Below are positions 1-9,792 of a stretch of 64,000 nucleotides of DNA, one piece after another. A program made the position numbers and the translations under genes. Source of the DNA: JADGGV01 sp035715725 (lineage in GTDB: Bacteria > Gemmatimonadota > Gemmatimonadetes > Longimicrobiales > RSA9); the NCBI GenBank assembly GCA_035715725.1, contig DASTKT010000012.1:7202-71201 (forward strand), in the 5' to 3' direction. The notes under the pieces were generated by a model, which saw only the letters and a program-made list of their open reading frames with translations, searched no databases and had not been told where the DNA came from. Each line of letters begins with the position of its first letter. Position 1 is the first letter of the stretch.

Positions 1-1392
1 ACGGTCATCGTCAGCGTGCGCGAGGCGCCGCTCACGAGCCTGCGCTTCGGCGCCGGCATGAACACGACGGAGTTCGGCCAGGTGCAGGCGACGGTGACGC
101 GCTACAACTGGATCGGCACGGCGCGGCGGGTGGACCTCCAGGCCACGGTGGCCAACCTGCTGGCGCCACAGCTCTTCGATCAGGGGATCTTCGGCAGCGC
201 GGTGCCCCGCGGTGTCAGTGGCGACGTGCGCGACGCCTACCTGCAGCCCACCTGGCTGTTCTCGCTCCAGGTCTCGCAGCCGTGGCTGTGGTCGACGCGC
301 AACTCGCTCGCCGCCAGCATCTTCACGCAGCGGCGCAGCATCCCGGGGATCGTCATCGACCGCGGCTACGGCACGCAGGAGACGTTCACCCGCCGGCTGG
401 CGCCGCGCACGGCGGCGAGCCTGACGTACCGCTTCGAGCAGACGCGCGTCGAGGCCGGCGAGCTGTACTTCTGCGTGAACTTCGGCATCTGCCGCCTCCC
501 GCAGATCAACGCGCTGCGGGGCCGGCACCGGCTCTCGCCGCTCTGGCTGAACGTCACGGCCGACCGGGCGGACGACCCGCTGGCGCCGAGCACCGGCTAC
601 ACCGGGCACCTCGACGTCGAGCACGCCTCCGCGCTCACCGCGTCCGACTTCCGCTACAACCGCGCGGCGGGCGACTACGCCCGCTACGTGCGCGTCGGCA
701 GCGGCGTGCTGGCCGCGCGCCTGCGCGCCGGCTGGATCCGCGCGCTCTCCAGCACGGCCGGCGCCGTCGGCGTCGATACGGGCACGGCCATCATCCATCC
801 GCGCAAGCAGTTCTACGCCGGCGGCGCCCGCTCCGTGCGCGGCTACGGCGAGAACCAGCTCGGGCCCCGCGTGCTGACGGTCGACCCGGCGCAGCTCGTC
901 GATCCGGACAACCCGGTGGCGGGGTTCCGCGCCTGCACGCCGGCCAGCGTCGCCGATGGGACGTGCGACCCGAACGTCGTGCCATCCACGCAGTTCCTGC
1001 CCCGCCCGCTCGGCGGGCAGCAGCTCATCGAGGGAAGCGTCGAGTACCGCATGCCGCTCGGGCAGACGCTGATCGGTGCCGTCTTCGTGGATGCCGGCAG
1101 CGTCTCGGACCCGAACCTGCGCCTGGCCTCGCCGAACCGCGTGAGCGCGGTCACGCCGGGCTTCGGCGTGCGCTACCACTCGCCGATCGGCCCGATCCGC
1201 ATCGACCTCGGCGTGCGGCCGCTTCTCGTCGAGAACCTGACCGTGTACACGCAGGCACCGGACTCGAGCGGCGCGCTCCGCATCGTGCAATTGCAGACGC
1301 CGAAGCACTACGATCCGCTCGAGGGGCGCTCCGGCCTCGGCCGCCTCCTGGCCCGGCTCCAGCTCCACCTCGCGATCGGGGAGGCGTTCTGA
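1..1392 (+). CDS. tamA: Omp85-family outer membrane protein (TamA-like), C-terminal part
   Basis: The reading frame is open from the first base, so the 5' end lies outside the window; 463 residues are visible. The sequence shows the alternating aromatic/polar strands of an Omp85 beta-barrel, including the segments GGARSVRGYGENQLGPR and EGSVEYRMPLG and a late FVDAGSV strand typical of the surface-antigen domain. It ends in a phenylalanine, as outer membrane barrels do. The stop overlaps the start of tamB by an ATGA, so the pair is translationally coupled. TamA and TamB act together in outer membrane protein insertion and envelope lipid or protein transport, which favours TamA over BamA. No POTRA domain is visible because the N-terminus is missing. 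Confidence 0.82.
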   Translation, partial: TVIVSVREAPLTSLRFGAGMNTTEFGQVQATVTRYNWIGTARRVDLQATVANLLAPQLFDQGIFGSAVPRGVSGDVRDAYLQPTWLFSLQVSQPWLWSTRNSLAASIFTQRRSIPGIVIDRGYGTQETFTRRLAPRTAASLTYRFEQTRVEAGELYFCVNFGICRLPQINALRGRHRLSPLWLNVTADRADDPLAPSTGYTGHLDVEHASALTASDFRYNRAAGDYARYVRVGSGVLAARLRAGWIRALSSTAGAVGVDTGTAIIHPRKQFYAGGARSVRGYGENQLGPRVLTVDPAQLVDPDNPVAGFRACTPASVADGTCDPNVVPSTQFLPRPLGGQQLIEGSVEYRMPLGQTLIGAVFVDAGSVSDPNLRLASPNRVSAVTPGFGVRYHSPIGPIRIDLGVRPLLVENLTVYTQAPDSSGALRIVQLQTPKHYDPLEGRSGLGRLLARLQLHLAIGEAF

Positions 1393-4300
1393 TGACTTCG
1401 CGCGCTTCGACCCCCATCGACGAGCGGCGGGACCGCCGGCCGCCGGCCTGGCTCGTCGTCCTCCTCGGCATCGTCGGCGGCCTCGGCCTGCTCATCGCCG
1501 CGGCGATCTTCGTGCTCACCGAGACCGACTGGGGGCGCGAAAAGGTGCAGGTCATGGCGATCGGCAAGCTCGCGGACCAGATCGCCGGGCGGGTCCGGAT
1601 CGGCAAGGTGAAGGGGCACCTGCTCTTCGGCGCCACGCTCGTCGACGTCTCGATCAAGGACAGCGCCGGCGCGCCGTTCCTCGACGCCGACACGATCAAG
1701 CTGCGCTACTCGCTGCGGTCGTTCCTCTCCAAGCAGCTCGTCTTCAGCAAGGTCCGGCTCGCGCGCCCGCGCCTCGTGCTCGACCAGCCGCCCGGCCAGG
1801 AGTGGAACTTCGAGCGCATCTTCCCGAAGGACACCACCGCGCAGGACACGGTGCCCGGCTTCGGCTCCTGGATCCGCATCAACGACATGACGATCCGGGA
1901 CGGCACCGTCGTCGTGCGCCAGGCGTGGGTGCCGCCGGACTCGCTGAAGGGCGCGGCCCGGCGGCGCTACATCGCGGAGGCGACGTCGCCCTCCAACCGC
2001 CGCTGGATCGTCCGCGTCCCCGGCGGCTGGCAGCAGCTCTCCACGTTCGGCGACGTGAACGGGCGCATCCCCTACGTCCGCTTCGCCGACCCCGACAGCG
2101 CCGCGCGCGTCGTCGACGTCGACTCGCTGCGGATGACCGCGTTCGTGTTCCGGCCGCCGCCGGCCGAGGTGCGCCAGCTCTCCGGCCACTTCGTGATCGA
2201 CGCCGACTCGGTCTACTTCAGCGACGCGTTCGTCGCGCTGCCGCGCAGCCGGTTCGCGCTGCGCGGCGCCTACGCGCTGGACGCGAGCGGCCTGTGGACG
2301 AACCTGCGCACCGCGCCGGCCGCAGCATTCCCGGACCTGCGCTTCGTCTACCCGGAGGCGCCGCCCGGCGGCGGCCGCTTCGCGCTCGCCGTGAACCGGC
2401 ACGAGGAAGGCACGCACCTCGTCGCCCGCGACGTCGACGTGCGCTCCGAGGGCGCGCACCTCACCGGCTTCGCCGACGTCCAGCTCGGGCCCGAGCTCCG
2501 CGTCGGCGCGAGCGACGTCGCGTTCACGGGCGTGAGCACGCGCCTGATCCGGCGCTACACCAGCGCGAAGCCGCCGACGAACGGCACGCTGGCCGGCCAC
2601 GTCCGCCTGGCCGGCGACCCGTCCGCGCTCGACGTCTCCGGCTGGGCCTCGTTCCGCGAGGTCAGCGGCGGGACCAGCCGCGTGGACGCCGCCGGGCGCG
2701 TGCTGAACGGGCCCGCCGGGCTCGCCGCCCGCAACCTGCGGCTGCGCTTCGAGCCGCTGCGGCTGGCGCTCGTCGAGGCGTTCGGGCCCGACCTCCCCGT
2801 CGGCGGCCAGCTCCGCGGCCGCGCCACGCTGAACGGCGGGCTCAAGGGGCCGCTCGACCTGGAGGCCGACCTGACGCACGCGGGCGGCGGCACCGGCGTC
2901 TCCCACGTGACCGCGGACGGCCGCGTGGTCATGGACGGCGGCGTGCTGGCCCGCGGGCTCACGCTCCACTTCGAGCCGCTGCAGACGGCGCTCGTGCGCC
3001 GCTTCTCGCCGTCCGTGCCGCTGCGCGGCACGCTGAGCGGGCGCGCCACGCTGAACGGCGACCCGCGCGGCCGCCTCGGCGTGGACGCGAACCTGGTGAA
3101 CCTGGACCCGGAGGCCGGCCGCTCCCACGTGCTGGCCGACGGGCTGCTCCTGCTCGGCGGCCCGAGCACCGGGATGCGCGGCCTGCGCCTCCAGTTCGAG
3201 CCGCTGCAGCTGGCGCTGGTGAAGCGCGTCTCGCCGACGCTCCCGATCGGCGGCACGCTCGCCGGGCGCGCCACGCTGACCGGCTCGACCGGCGGCCGGA
3301 TCGCCGCCACGTTCGACGCCGCGCACACCGACGTGACCGGCGAGTCGCGCTTCGTCGGCCACGCCGTCGTGGACGCGCGCTCGCCGGGCCGCTTCTTCAA
3401 CGTGGACCTGAGGCCGCCGACGGACCTGGCGCTCGCGACGATCGGCCGCTTCGCGCCCGCGGCCGGGCTGCGCGGCCGCGCCGCCGGCTCGCTCTCCGCC
3501 CACGGGCCGATGAGCGACCTGGACGTGGCGCTCGACCTGGCGACGAGCGGCGGCGGCCGCATCGCCGGGGAGGGGACGTTCGACCTCGCCTCCGCGACGA
3601 AGCGCTACGACTTCGCCGCGCGCGTGAACGCGTTCGACGCGTCGGCCGTCACGACGCGCGGGCCGTCCACGCTGCTCAGCGGCACGCTCGGCGCCCAGGG
3701 GACGGGCACCGACCCGGCCACCATGCACGCGCTCCTCCGCGCCGACCTGGTCGACCTGCGCCTCGGCGGGCAGACGTTCGACACCACGCACGTCCTCGCG
3801 CGCATCGACTCCGGGCTCGCCGTCGTGCAGCGCGGCCAGATCCGGCTCGCCTCCGCGCGCGCGGACGTGGCCGGCAGCTTCGGCCTGGTCGCCGGCCGGA
3901 GCGGCACGCTCGCCTTCGACGTGCGCGTCGACTCGCTCTCGCAGTTCGGCGGGATGGTGCCGCCGGACAGCACGCGCTACCCGCCGCGGCCGGCGCTCCG
4001 CGCCCGGGCGATGGTGCGGGCGCGGGCGGACTCCGCGAGCTTCGCGCAGCGGACGGAGGTCGAGCGCGCGGCCACCGGCCGGCCGCTGGCGCCGGCGCTC
4101 CGGGTCGCCACGCTGCCGTCGCTGCGCCGGGACTCGGTGGCCGGCAGCCTGACCGCGCGCGGCCAGGTCAGCGGCAACATCAAGCTCTTCGACGCGCGCG
4201 GCACCGCGAGCGCGGACCACGTCGCGTTCGACGGCACGACGCTCGCCCGCGGGAACGCCGCCTTCACGGTGTCCGGCTTCGGCTCGCCGCTGGCCGCGCT

Positions 4301-6485
4301 GCGCCTGGACGCGCAGGTCGACTCGCTGCGGACCGGCGGCTTCGCGTTCGACAGCGGCGGCGCGCACGTGCGCTACACCGGCGTGCGCGACCGCGGGCGG
4401 GGGACCGTGAGCGTCGCTCTCTTCCAGGACTCGATGCGCGACTACCGCCTCGCCTCCGCGTTCCAGCTCGAGCTGGACCGCCGCGAGTTCCGCTTCGACA
4501 CGCTGGTGCTGCGCTTCGACACGACGCGCTGGGCGTCCACGCACCCCGGCACGGTGCGCTGGAGCCGGCCGGGGCTCCAGCTCGATTCCATCAACCTGGC
4601 CAGCAACACCGGCGGCCGGATCTCGCTGGACGGCCGGATCCCGGCGGAGGCGGCCGCGGACCTGCGGCTGGACGTCGAGCGACTCCAGATCGGCGACATC
4701 ATGGGGCTGCTGCAGGACACGATGCGGGCGGCCGGCCTGCTCTCGCTGCACGCGCACGTGCAGGGGACGCGGCGCGCGCCCGTCTTCGCCGGGGACTTCA
4801 CGCTGGCCAACGCCCGCTACGGCGGCCAGCGCCTCTTCAACCTGCGCAGCACGTTCGAGTACGCGAACACGGAGCTGGCGGCGCACGCCGTCGCCACCGG
4901 CGACTCGGTCCGGGTCCAGCTCTTCACCGCGGATGCGCGCCTGCCGATGAACCTGGCGCTCTCCGGCTACAGCGGCCCGCGGCTGCTGGACCGCCCGCTC
5001 AGCGTGGAGGCCAAGGTCGACTCGCTGCCGCTGGAGGCGCTGCCGAACCCGGTCAGCGGGACGATCACCGACGTGCGCGGGCTGGTCCGCGGCACCGTGC
5101 GGGTCGGAGGCACGTACGACTCGCCGCAGCTCGCCGGGCTGCTGGCGCTCGACCTCGGCACGATCAAGGTGGTCTACCCGAACGTGCTGTTCGAGGACGT
5201 GCACGGCCGGCTGCGCCTGCGCGGGGACTCCGCCTTCGTCGACTCGCTCGTCGCGCGGAGCGCCGGCGGCACGGTGCGCACGGAGGGGAGCATCTACCTG
5301 GCCTCGCTGGCGCGCCCGTCGTTCAACCTCACGGTGGATGCGCGCCGCGCCATCGTCCTCGACAACGACCGGGGGCGCATCCGCGCGAACGCCGACCTGA
5401 CGGTGAAGGGCCCCTTCAACCGCGTCGCGATCGGCGGGACCGCCACCGTGCTCGACGGCGTCATCTACGCCCCGGAGGCGACGAACAAGCGCCGCGTCAC
5501 GAACCTCGAGGACCCGATCTTCGCGCAGGCGATCGACACCTCGAGGGTCCCGCCCGGCGTGCTGCCGAAGCCGAACCCGCTCCTCGAGAATCTGACCCTG
5601 GACGTGGCGCTGCGCGTGGAGCGCAACACCTGGGTGCGCAACACCGACGGGAACGTCGAGATCTACACGCCGGAGGGAGGCGGCCCGCTGCACCTGCGCC
5701 TGGACCGCCGCGCGCAGATGCTCACGCTGGAGGGCGTCATCAACGCCGACCGCGGCGAGTACACGTTCGCCGGCCGGACCTTCCAGCTCACCACCGGCTC
5801 GATGACGTTCCTCCCCGGCCCGGAGATCAACCCGCTCCTCCAGCTCACGGCGCAGTACGACGTGCGCCGCCCGGAGCAGGAGGCGCTGATCATCCAGATC
5901 CACGTGCTCGGCGATCTCCAGCACCCGCGCGTCACGCTGGAGAGCAACGCCCAGCCGCCGCTCGCGCAGAGCGACCTGATCAGCTACCTGGCGTTCGGCC
6001 GCACCTCCGGCTCGCTCATGGACGTGAGCGGCACGAGCATCACCGGCGGCGCCGGGCGCACGCTCGGCGGCCTCACCGCGATCGCGCAGCAGCAGCTCGG
6101 GCCGCTCGCCGTGGGCGCGTGGGTCGACCAGGCGGTCTCGCAGTTCGAGCGCGAGGGCGGGCGCGCGGGGCTCGACGTCTTCCGCATCCACCCCGGGGAG
6201 ATCCCGGACGAGTTCGCCTTCCAGAACTACTTCTCCAACCTCGTCCGCGGCACCCAGTACGAGGCCGGCAAGTACCTGAGCCGCCGCCTCTTCGTCAGCC
6301 TGAACGGCGACTTCTACAGCGCCCCGGGCGTGAGCCTCGAGTACCAGACGCCCGGCGGCTTCTCCTGGCGCACGACCTGGCTGCCGATCTACCTCCCCGC
6401 GCAGCCGACGCTCTCCGTCGCCAACCAGAACTCGACGCAGGCGCGCTCGTTCGGCACGTTCTTCTTCTGGACGCGGCGCTTCTGA
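1392..6485 (+). CDS. tamB: TamB-family translocation and assembly module protein
   Basis: A 1697-residue protein starting at the ATG that overlaps the upstream stop. It has a single N-terminal membrane anchor at about residues 20-42, then a very long repetitive beta-rich region of AsmA-like, hydrophobic-groove type. The last roughly 350 residues match the TamB (DUF490) domain, with segments such as LTLEGVINADRGEYTFAGRT, GDLQHPRVTLESNAQPPL and SDLISYLAFGRTSGSL. TamB spans the periplasm from the inner membrane to its Omp85 partner, encoded immediately upstream. Within residues about 440-640 the motif LRFEPLxLALV followed by GxLxGRATLxG recurs three times, evidence of internal duplication. The length exceeds E. 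coli TamB (about 1260 residues) but is normal for this kind of phylum. Confidence 0.93.
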   Translation: MTSRASTPIDERRDRRPPAWLVVLLGIVGGLGLLIAAAIFVLTETDWGREKVQVMAIGKLADQIAGRVRIGKVKGHLLFGATLVDVSIKDSAGAPFLDADTIKLRYSLRSFLSKQLVFSKVRLARPRLVLDQPPGQEWNFERIFPKDTTAQDTVPGFGSWIRINDMTIRDGTVVVRQAWVPPDSLKGAARRRYIAEATSPSNRRWIVRVPGGWQQLSTFGDVNGRIPYVRFADPDSAARVVDVDSLRMTAFVFRPPPAEVRQLSGHFVIDADSVYFSDAFVALPRSRFALRGAYALDASGLWTNLRTAPAAAFPDLRFVYPEAPPGGGRFALAVNRHEEGTHLVARDVDVRSEGAHLTGFADVQLGPELRVGASDVAFTGVSTRLIRRYTSAKPPTNGTLAGHVRLAGDPSALDVSGWASFREVSGGTSRVDAAGRVLNGPAGLAARNLRLRFEPLRLALVEAFGPDLPVGGQLRGRATLNGGLKGPLDLEADLTHAGGGTGVSHVTADGRVVMDGGVLARGLTLHFEPLQTALVRRFSPSVPLRGTLSGRATLNGDPRGRLGVDANLVNLDPEAGRSHVLADGLLLLGGPSTGMRGLRLQFEPLQLALVKRVSPTLPIGGTLAGRATLTGSTGGRIAATFDAAHTDVTGESRFVGHAVVDARSPGRFFNVDLRPPTDLALATIGRFAPAAGLRGRAAGSLSAHGPMSDLDVALDLATSGGGRIAGEGTFDLASATKRYDFAARVNAFDASAVTTRGPSTLLSGTLGAQGTGTDPATMHALLRADLVDLRLGGQTFDTTHVLARIDSGLAVVQRGQIRLASARADVAGSFGLVAGRSGTLAFDVRVDSLSQFGGMVPPDSTRYPPRPALRARAMVRARADSASFAQRTEVERAATGRPLAPALRVATLPSLRRDSVAGSLTARGQVSGNIKLFDARGTASADHVAFDGTTLARGNAAFTVSGFGSPLAALRLDAQVDSLRTGGFAFDSGGAHVRYTGVRDRGRGTVSVALFQDSMRDYRLASAFQLELDRREFRFDTLVLRFDTTRWASTHPGTVRWSRPGLQLDSINLASNTGGRISLDGRIPAEAAADLRLDVERLQIGDIMGLLQDTMRAAGLLSLHAHVQGTRRAPVFAGDFTLANARYGGQRLFNLRSTFEYANTELAAHAVATGDSVRVQLFTADARLPMNLALSGYSGPRLLDRPLSVEAKVDSLPLEALPNPVSGTITDVRGLVRGTVRVGGTYDSPQLAGLLALDLGTIKVVYPNVLFEDVHGRLRLRGDSAFVDSLVARSAGGTVRTEGSIYLASLARPSFNLTVDARRAIVLDNDRGRIRANADLTVKGPFNRVAIGGTATVLDGVIYAPEATNKRRVTNLEDPIFAQAIDTSRVPPGVLPKPNPLLENLTLDVALRVERNTWVRNTDGNVEIYTPEGGGPLHLRLDRRAQMLTLEGVINADRGEYTFAGRTFQLTTGSMTFLPGPEINPLLQLTAQYDVRRPEQEALIIQIHVLGDLQHPRVTLESNAQPPLAQSDLISYLAFGRTSGSLMDVSGTSITGGAGRTLGGLTAIAQQQLGPLAVGAWVDQAVSQFEREGGRAGLDVFRIHPGEIPDEFAFQNYFSNLVRGTQYEAGKYLSRRLFVSLNGDFYSAPGVSLEYQTPGGFSWRTTWLPIYLPAQPTLSVANQNSTQARSFGTFFFWTRRF

Positions 6486-6554
6486 GTTTGGGATCGCGGA
6501 CGGTGCCGTTCACGAATCTCGTCGACCCGGACGCCGCGGCGCGCCGGAAGCATC

Positions 6555-7469
6555 TCACCCCATCTCCGCCACCGTCGCCGGCCACCCCTCGCGCACGCTC
6601 GGGTAGCGCGGCACCCACCCCGTCGCCTGGCGCAGCTTGCGGTTCGAGATGCGCAGCGAGCGCGAGAGCAGCTCGCCGGTCGAGCCCATCAGGCGCACGG
6701 TCCAGGCGGGGAGCAGTTTCGGCGGCGCCACGCCGAGCGTCCGCGCCAGCACGTCCGCCCATTCGCGGCGCGTGACCGGCTCGTCCTCCACCACGTTGTA
6801 GGTCCCGGCGCCCGCGCCGAGCGCGGCCACGACGGCGGATGCCGCGTCGTCGTGGGTGACGGAGGAAAGGTACGCCCCGGGCGCCCCCGGCAGCGGCGAC
6901 CAGCCGCGGCGCACGCTGGCCGCCATGTCCCGCGTGGTGAACGCGTCGGGCCCGTAGAAGGCGGCGAAGCGGAGCACGACGCCGGTGCCGCCGCCGGCCG
7001 TGAAGCGCTCGGCCGAGCGCTCGGCGTCCAGGACCGTGGCGTTGTAGGCCACGGGGCGGACGGGCGCGGTCTCGTCGATCCAGCGGTCGCCCTGGTCCTC
7101 GTAGATGGGCGCGAACGACTCCTGCACGAAGCGGCCGACGCCGGCCTCGCGCGCCGCGCCGGCCAGGATCGCCGAGGCCTCGCGCCGGAGCCGGTCGTTC
7201 TCGCGCCACGCGCTGCGCAGCATCATGCGCCAGGTGGAGGACGGGATGTGCGTGGCCAGGTTGATCACGGCGTCGGTGCCCACGACGGCGCGCCGCACGC
7301 CGGCGGCGTCGAAGAGGTCCACCTCCACGGGGTGCGCGCCCGCGGCCTCCAGCGCCGCGGCCTTCCGCGGCGACCGCGCCACCGCGTGCACCTCGTGCCC
7401 CGCCGCCGTCAGCAGCGGCACGACGCGCCGGCCGATCACGCCGGTCGCGCCCGTGAGAAGGATCTTCAT
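6555..7469 (-). CDS. NAD(P)-dependent epimerase/dehydratase-like protein
   Basis: A 304-residue Rossmann-fold protein with the nucleotide-binding glycine motif GATGVIG at residues 7-13. It is an atypical extended short-chain dehydrogenase. The N-terminal half resembles NAD-dependent epimerases, but the usual YxxxK catalytic pair is absent: the candidate tyrosine is followed by NATVLD. A true epimerase reaction is therefore doubtful, and NAD(P)H-binding reductase or regulatory roles are possible. The ATG overlaps the stop of the histidine kinase gene by four bases (ATGA), so the two are co-translated. Substrate unknown. Confidence 0.85.
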   Translation of the reverse strand: MKILLTGATGVIGRRVVPLLTAAGHEVHAVARSPRKAAALEAAGAHPVEVDLFDAAGVRRAVVGTDAVINLATHIPSSTWRMMLRSAWRENDRLRREASAILAGAAREAGVGRFVQESFAPIYEDQGDRWIDETAPVRPVAYNATVLDAERSAERFTAGGGTGVVLRFAAFYGPDAFTTRDMAASVRRGWSPLPGAPGAYLSSVTHDDAASAVVAALGAGAGTYNVVEDEPVTRREWADVLARTLGVAPPKLLPAWTVRLMGSTGELLSRSLRISNRKLRQATGWVPRYPSVREGWPATVAEMG

Positions 7470-9658
7470 CGCGTGAGCCAGATCGTGAAGGTCGAGCCCG
7501 CGCCCGGCCGGCTCTCCACCGTGATGTCCCCTCCCATCTCCCGCGCGAGCTGCCGGGCGATGGCGAGCCCGAGTCCCGTCCCCTGCTTCGGCCGCGTCAG
7601 GCTCGAGTCCACCTGGTAGAACGGCTCGAAGACCTCCCGCTGCTTTTCGACCGGGATGCCGATCCCCGTGTCCCGCACGCGCAGTCGGGCGACGGTCGCG
7701 TCCGCCTCCGCCCGGAGCGTGATCCGCCCGCCCGGCTCCGTGAACTTCGCGGCGTTCGACAGCAGGTTCAGCAGCACCTGCCGGAGCTTGTCGCGGTCGG
7801 CGCGGACGGTCAGGCCGGCGGGCGCCGGCTCGCGACGGTACTCGAGCGCCTTCTCCTCGAGCTGCGGCGCCATCATCGTCTCGACGGCGTGGAGCAGCTC
7901 GTCCACGGGCACATCCTCGATGTGGAACTCGAGCCGCCCCGCCTCCAGGCGCGCGAAGCTCAGCAGCTCGTCGATCAGCCCCAGCAGGTGCCGCTGGCTT
8001 CGCTGGATCCGGGCGACGGAGGACTGCACCCCCTCGTTGACCGGGCCGTGCACGCCGAGCTCGATGAGCTGCGCGTACCCGGCGATCGCGTTCAGCGGCG
8101 TGCGCAGCTCGTGGCTCATCATGGCGAGGAACTCGGTCTTGCCGCGGTTCGCCGCCTCGGCCTCGGCGCGCGCCGCCTGCTCCGCGCGGAACAGCCGCGC
8201 GTTGTCGAGCGCGAGCGCGGCGCGCCGGGCCATCTCCTGCGCCAGCGTCACGTCGGCCGGGCCGAACGCGGGCCGGTCGCTCCCGTGCACGCGCACCAGC
8301 AGCAGCGAGCCGAGCGTGCGCCCCCGCGCGGTCATCGGCACGCAGCAGTAGCTGCGCGGCGCGAGCCGCTCGAGGATGCGCAGGAACTCCGGCTCCTCCG
8401 AGATGTCCCGGGCCGTCTCGATCCGGTACTCGCCGAAGGCGGGCCGGCCCGTGGTCAGCACCTCGAGCACGAAGTTCGGCCGGTCGGACCGCGGCGGGAA
8501 CCGCTTGACGCCGCTCAGCAGCTCGTCCTGCGCGGGGTCCGCGTGCGCCGTCGTGACGCGCCGGATCGCGCCGCCCTCCTCCAGCAGGTCCACGACGCAG
8601 TAGTCCGCGATCCCCGCCACCGCCAGCCGCGCCACCGTCTCCAGCGTCGGCTCCGGCTCCAGCGATCGGGCCAGCGCCTCGCCCACCCCCGCCAGGAAGC
8701 TCTGCGCCGACAGCACTTCCTGCAGCTCCAGCGACGACCGCGCGATCGCCTGCCGCGACTCCAGCTCGTCGGTCATGTCCCGCGCCACGCCGGTCACGAG
8801 CGCCGGCCGCCGCGCGCCGTCCAGCAGCGTCTGGCCGGCCGACTCGATGTGGTGGACCGAGCCGTCCGGATGCACCACGCGGTAGGAGATCGAGAACCGG
8901 CGGCCGGCGGGGGTGGTCGCCGCGACGGCCGCCTCGAGCGCCGCGCGCATGAGCGCCGCATCGTCCGGGTGGACCCGCGACGCCCACTGCTCGACGACCG
9001 GGCGCGGGTCGTCCGCCGCCAGCCCGAACAGCGTGCGCAGCCGCTCGTCCTGCGTGGCCGCGCCGCTCCGCAGGTCCACGCTCCACGTGGCCAGCCGTGC
9101 CAGGTCCATGGCCAGGTCGAGCCGCCGCGCCGTCTGCTCCAGCAGCTCCGTCGCGCGCCGCCGGTCGGTGATGTCCCGCGTCAGGCTGACCGCGCCGCCC
9201 GGCAGCGGGATGATGCGCGTCTCGTACTCCCGCCCGAGCCGCGGCTCCGCCGTCTCGACCACCATCTCCCGCTGCTCCGCGACGGCCTGCAGCGCCACCC
9301 GGTGCAGCTCCCCGCCACGCAGCTCCGGCAGCGCCTCCCAGACCACGCACCCCGGCAGCCGGTCCGCGTCCTGGCCCAGCAGCTCCACCCACGCCCGCGC
9401 CGCGGGGTTCAGGTAGACCCAGCGCCACTGCGCGTCGTAGACGTGCGCGACGTCCGGCAGGCCGTCCAGCACGCGCCGCACGAGCTCCGTCTCGGCCGCC
9501 ACGCGCGACCCCGCCAGCGCCGCCAGCGCGGCGGACGGCGCCCGGCCGGCGGCCACGCCGCTCTCCGGCCCGGCGCCGCGCGCGTGCGCGCGCCCGCCCA
9601 CGGGCGGGACGTCCCCCGGCCGTCGGGGCGGATCCAACGAAAGATCGGGAAATTCCAT
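7466..9658 (-). CDS. PAS-PAS-GAF sensor histidine kinase
   Basis: A 730-residue cytoplasmic sensor kinase with no transmembrane segment. In order: a PAS domain (about residues 55-170), a second PAS/PAC domain (about 180-305, with ISYRVVHPDGSVHHIES), a GAF domain (about 330-480), a HisKA dimerisation domain with phospho-acceptor His516 in SHELRTPLNAI, and a HATPase domain. The kinase boxes are intact: NLLSNAAKFT (N box), DTGIGIP (G1) and GTGLGLAI (G2). The ATG at 9658 was chosen because AGGAG lies seven bases upstream; the longer open frame above it runs through the repeat element. No response regulator is adjacent; the downstream partner is the epimerase-like protein. Confidence 0.93.
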   Translation of the reverse strand: MEFPDLSLDPPRRPGDVPPVGGRAHARGAGPESGVAAGRAPSAALAALAGSRVAAETELVRRVLDGLPDVAHVYDAQWRWVYLNPAARAWVELLGQDADRLPGCVVWEALPELRGGELHRVALQAVAEQREMVVETAEPRLGREYETRIIPLPGGAVSLTRDITDRRRATELLEQTARRLDLAMDLARLATWSVDLRSGAATQDERLRTLFGLAADDPRPVVEQWASRVHPDDAALMRAALEAAVAATTPAGRRFSISYRVVHPDGSVHHIESAGQTLLDGARRPALVTGVARDMTDELESRQAIARSSLELQEVLSAQSFLAGVGEALARSLEPEPTLETVARLAVAGIADYCVVDLLEEGGAIRRVTTAHADPAQDELLSGVKRFPPRSDRPNFVLEVLTTGRPAFGEYRIETARDISEEPEFLRILERLAPRSYCCVPMTARGRTLGSLLLVRVHGSDRPAFGPADVTLAQEMARRAALALDNARLFRAEQAARAEAEAANRGKTEFLAMMSHELRTPLNAIAGYAQLIELGVHGPVNEGVQSSVARIQRSQRHLLGLIDELLSFARLEAGRLEFHIEDVPVDELLHAVETMMAPQLEEKALEYRREPAPAGLTVRADRDKLRQVLLNLLSNAAKFTEPGGRITLRAEADATVARLRVRDTGIGIPVEKQREVFEPFYQVDSSLTRPKQGTGLGLAIARQLAREMGGDITVESRPGAGSTFTIWLTR

Positions 9659-9792
9659 CGTGCGGCTCCTGCGGCACGCCTTCCTGCACGCGATCGGCAC
9701 CACGCCGGAGACCGGCTCTGACGGTCGCTGCAAGGATTGGGCGCGCGCCCGCCGCGGGAACGAGCGGAGCAGGTCCCGAAACCCGCCCGGTC

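Noticed and set aside
1308..6191. A 1627-codon open frame on the minus strand opposite tamB
   Set aside because: It is Arg/Ala/Glu-rich with no domain and results from third-position GC bias; the plus-strand TamB is clearly the gene.
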